Assembly: GCA_030628975.1 (NCBI GenBank)
Contig: DAOVPZ010000094.1
Span: forward strand, 1 to 5,218
From: Candidatus Cloacimonadota bacterium
GTDB taxonomy: Bacteria > Cloacimonadota > Cloacimonadia > JGIOTU-2
Reading direction: 5' to 3'
DNA length: 5,218 bases
Both the position numbers and the translations under genes were made by a program. Within the stretch, counting starts at the first letter, position 1; each line of letters starts with the position of its first letter. Shown piece after piece: positions 4,799 through 5,218 of this stretch. A model generated the notes under the pieces. That model had not been told where the DNA came from and made no database searches. It saw nothing but the letters and a program-made list of their open reading frames with translations.

Positions 4799-5218
4799 TT
4801 AACATAAAGAACCAATTAACAACACACATATTACTCCTAAAATTAGACTAACAATCCCTCCTTTCGGATTCTGTTTTATTTGTGCTGCTGGAATTAGTTC
4901 TTCTACAGAAATATAGGTCATAAATCCGGCTGCAAGTGCAAGTGTGACACCTAATAGATTTAAAGATGTTCCTTTCAAAAGATAGTAGCCAAAAATAAAG
5001 CCAAGTAATTCAAACAATATTGTTATGGTTACGATAATAAAGGATTTCATTTTCTTTTTAGTCAAAGCATACAATGGAACAATTGTAGCGATATTTTCTG
5101 GAGCATCTTGAGCTGCAATTCCCACTGCTATCATAATTCCAAGTTCAGGAGTTAAAGCAAACCCAACCCCGATTGCCAATCCTTCTGGAATATTATGCAA
5201 TGCCATTCCGATAACAAG
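4799..5218 (-). CDS. ZIP-family divalent metal transporter, C-terminal part (5' end beyond the window)
   Basis: The frame is open from the right edge to TAA at 4801-4799, giving 139 residues; the N-terminal half is outside. An in-frame ATG at 5206 lies in the middle of a membrane helix and is not the start. The fragment covers the last transmembrane segments. It opens with GMALHNIPEGLAIGVG, the metal-binding fourth helix of ZIP proteins, then AAQDAPENIATIVPL (fifth helix), FELLGFIFGYYL (sixth) and GFMTYISVEELIPAA, and ends in a hydrophobic helix at the C-terminus (LILGVICVLLIG). In fragment numbering His8, Asn9, Glu12, Gln37, Asp38, Glu41 and Glu70 correspond in type and spacing to the two-metal centre described for the Bordetella bronchiseptica ZIP protein. 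The likely function is uptake of zinc, iron or another divalent metal across the inner membrane. It resembles the GufA/ZupT-like bacterial branch; the metal cannot be told from sequence. Its neighbour downstream has a metal-type operator. Confidence 0.9.
   Translation of the reverse strand, partial: LVIGMALHNIPEGLAIGVGFALTPELGIMIAVGIAAQDAPENIATIVPLYALTKKKMKSFIIVTITILFELLGFIFGYYLLKGTSLNLLGVTLALAAGFMTYISVEELIPAAQIKQNPKGGIVSLILGVICVLLIGSLC

Overview
This AT-rich window carries six genes, all read from the minus strand. It looks like a chromosomal piece of an anaerobic Gram-negative bacterium of the FCB superphylum. The evidence is a C-terminal secretion domain with the YPNPFN signature (type IX secretion, type A), a second large exported beta-helix protein, an OprO/OprP-like porin, and an exported FmdE-family protein. 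Cloacimonadota or a neighbouring lineage is my best guess, an inference from protein style only. Shine-Dalgarno sites are strong and uniform (AAGGAG or AGGAGG, then five A's, then ATG, in three genes).

Layout in transcription order, from right to left. (1) 5218-4799: C-terminal part of a ZIP-family metal transporter, cut by the window edge, with a complete two-metal site. (2) 4656-4006: an exported FmdE-like protein behind its own promoter and a 21-bp palindromic operator. (3) 3859-2687: an outer-membrane porin behind a second promoter and operator of the same design. (4) 2614-1739: a small surface protein (DNRLRE-type beta domain plus type IX sorting domain), probably on the porin transcript, which ends at a perfect 36-bp palindrome. 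(5) 1545-910: an unrecognised exported protein. (6) 913-1: the N-terminal 304 residues of an exported right-handed beta-helix protein, joined to gene 5 by an ATGA stop/start overlap and running off the left edge.

The most interesting signal is the pair of near-identical promoter-operators at 3899-3940 and 4676-4717. Each has a TTGAYA -35 box, a 16-nt spacer and a GAGAAT -10 box that lies inside the left arm of a TGAGAAT-N7-ATTCTCA palindrome. This resembles a Fur-family (Fur, Zur or Mur type) site placed to block RNA polymerase. It suggests that the FmdE-like protein, the porin and the co-transcribed surface protein form a small metal-responsive envelope module. The adjacent ZIP transporter fits that theme, but its own promoter is outside the window. 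The downstream pair (genes 5 and 6) looks like a separate transcription unit without this operator.

No RNA genes, CRISPR arrays, insertion sequences or tRNA-like sequences were seen. No stretch longer than about 200 bases lacks a gene.
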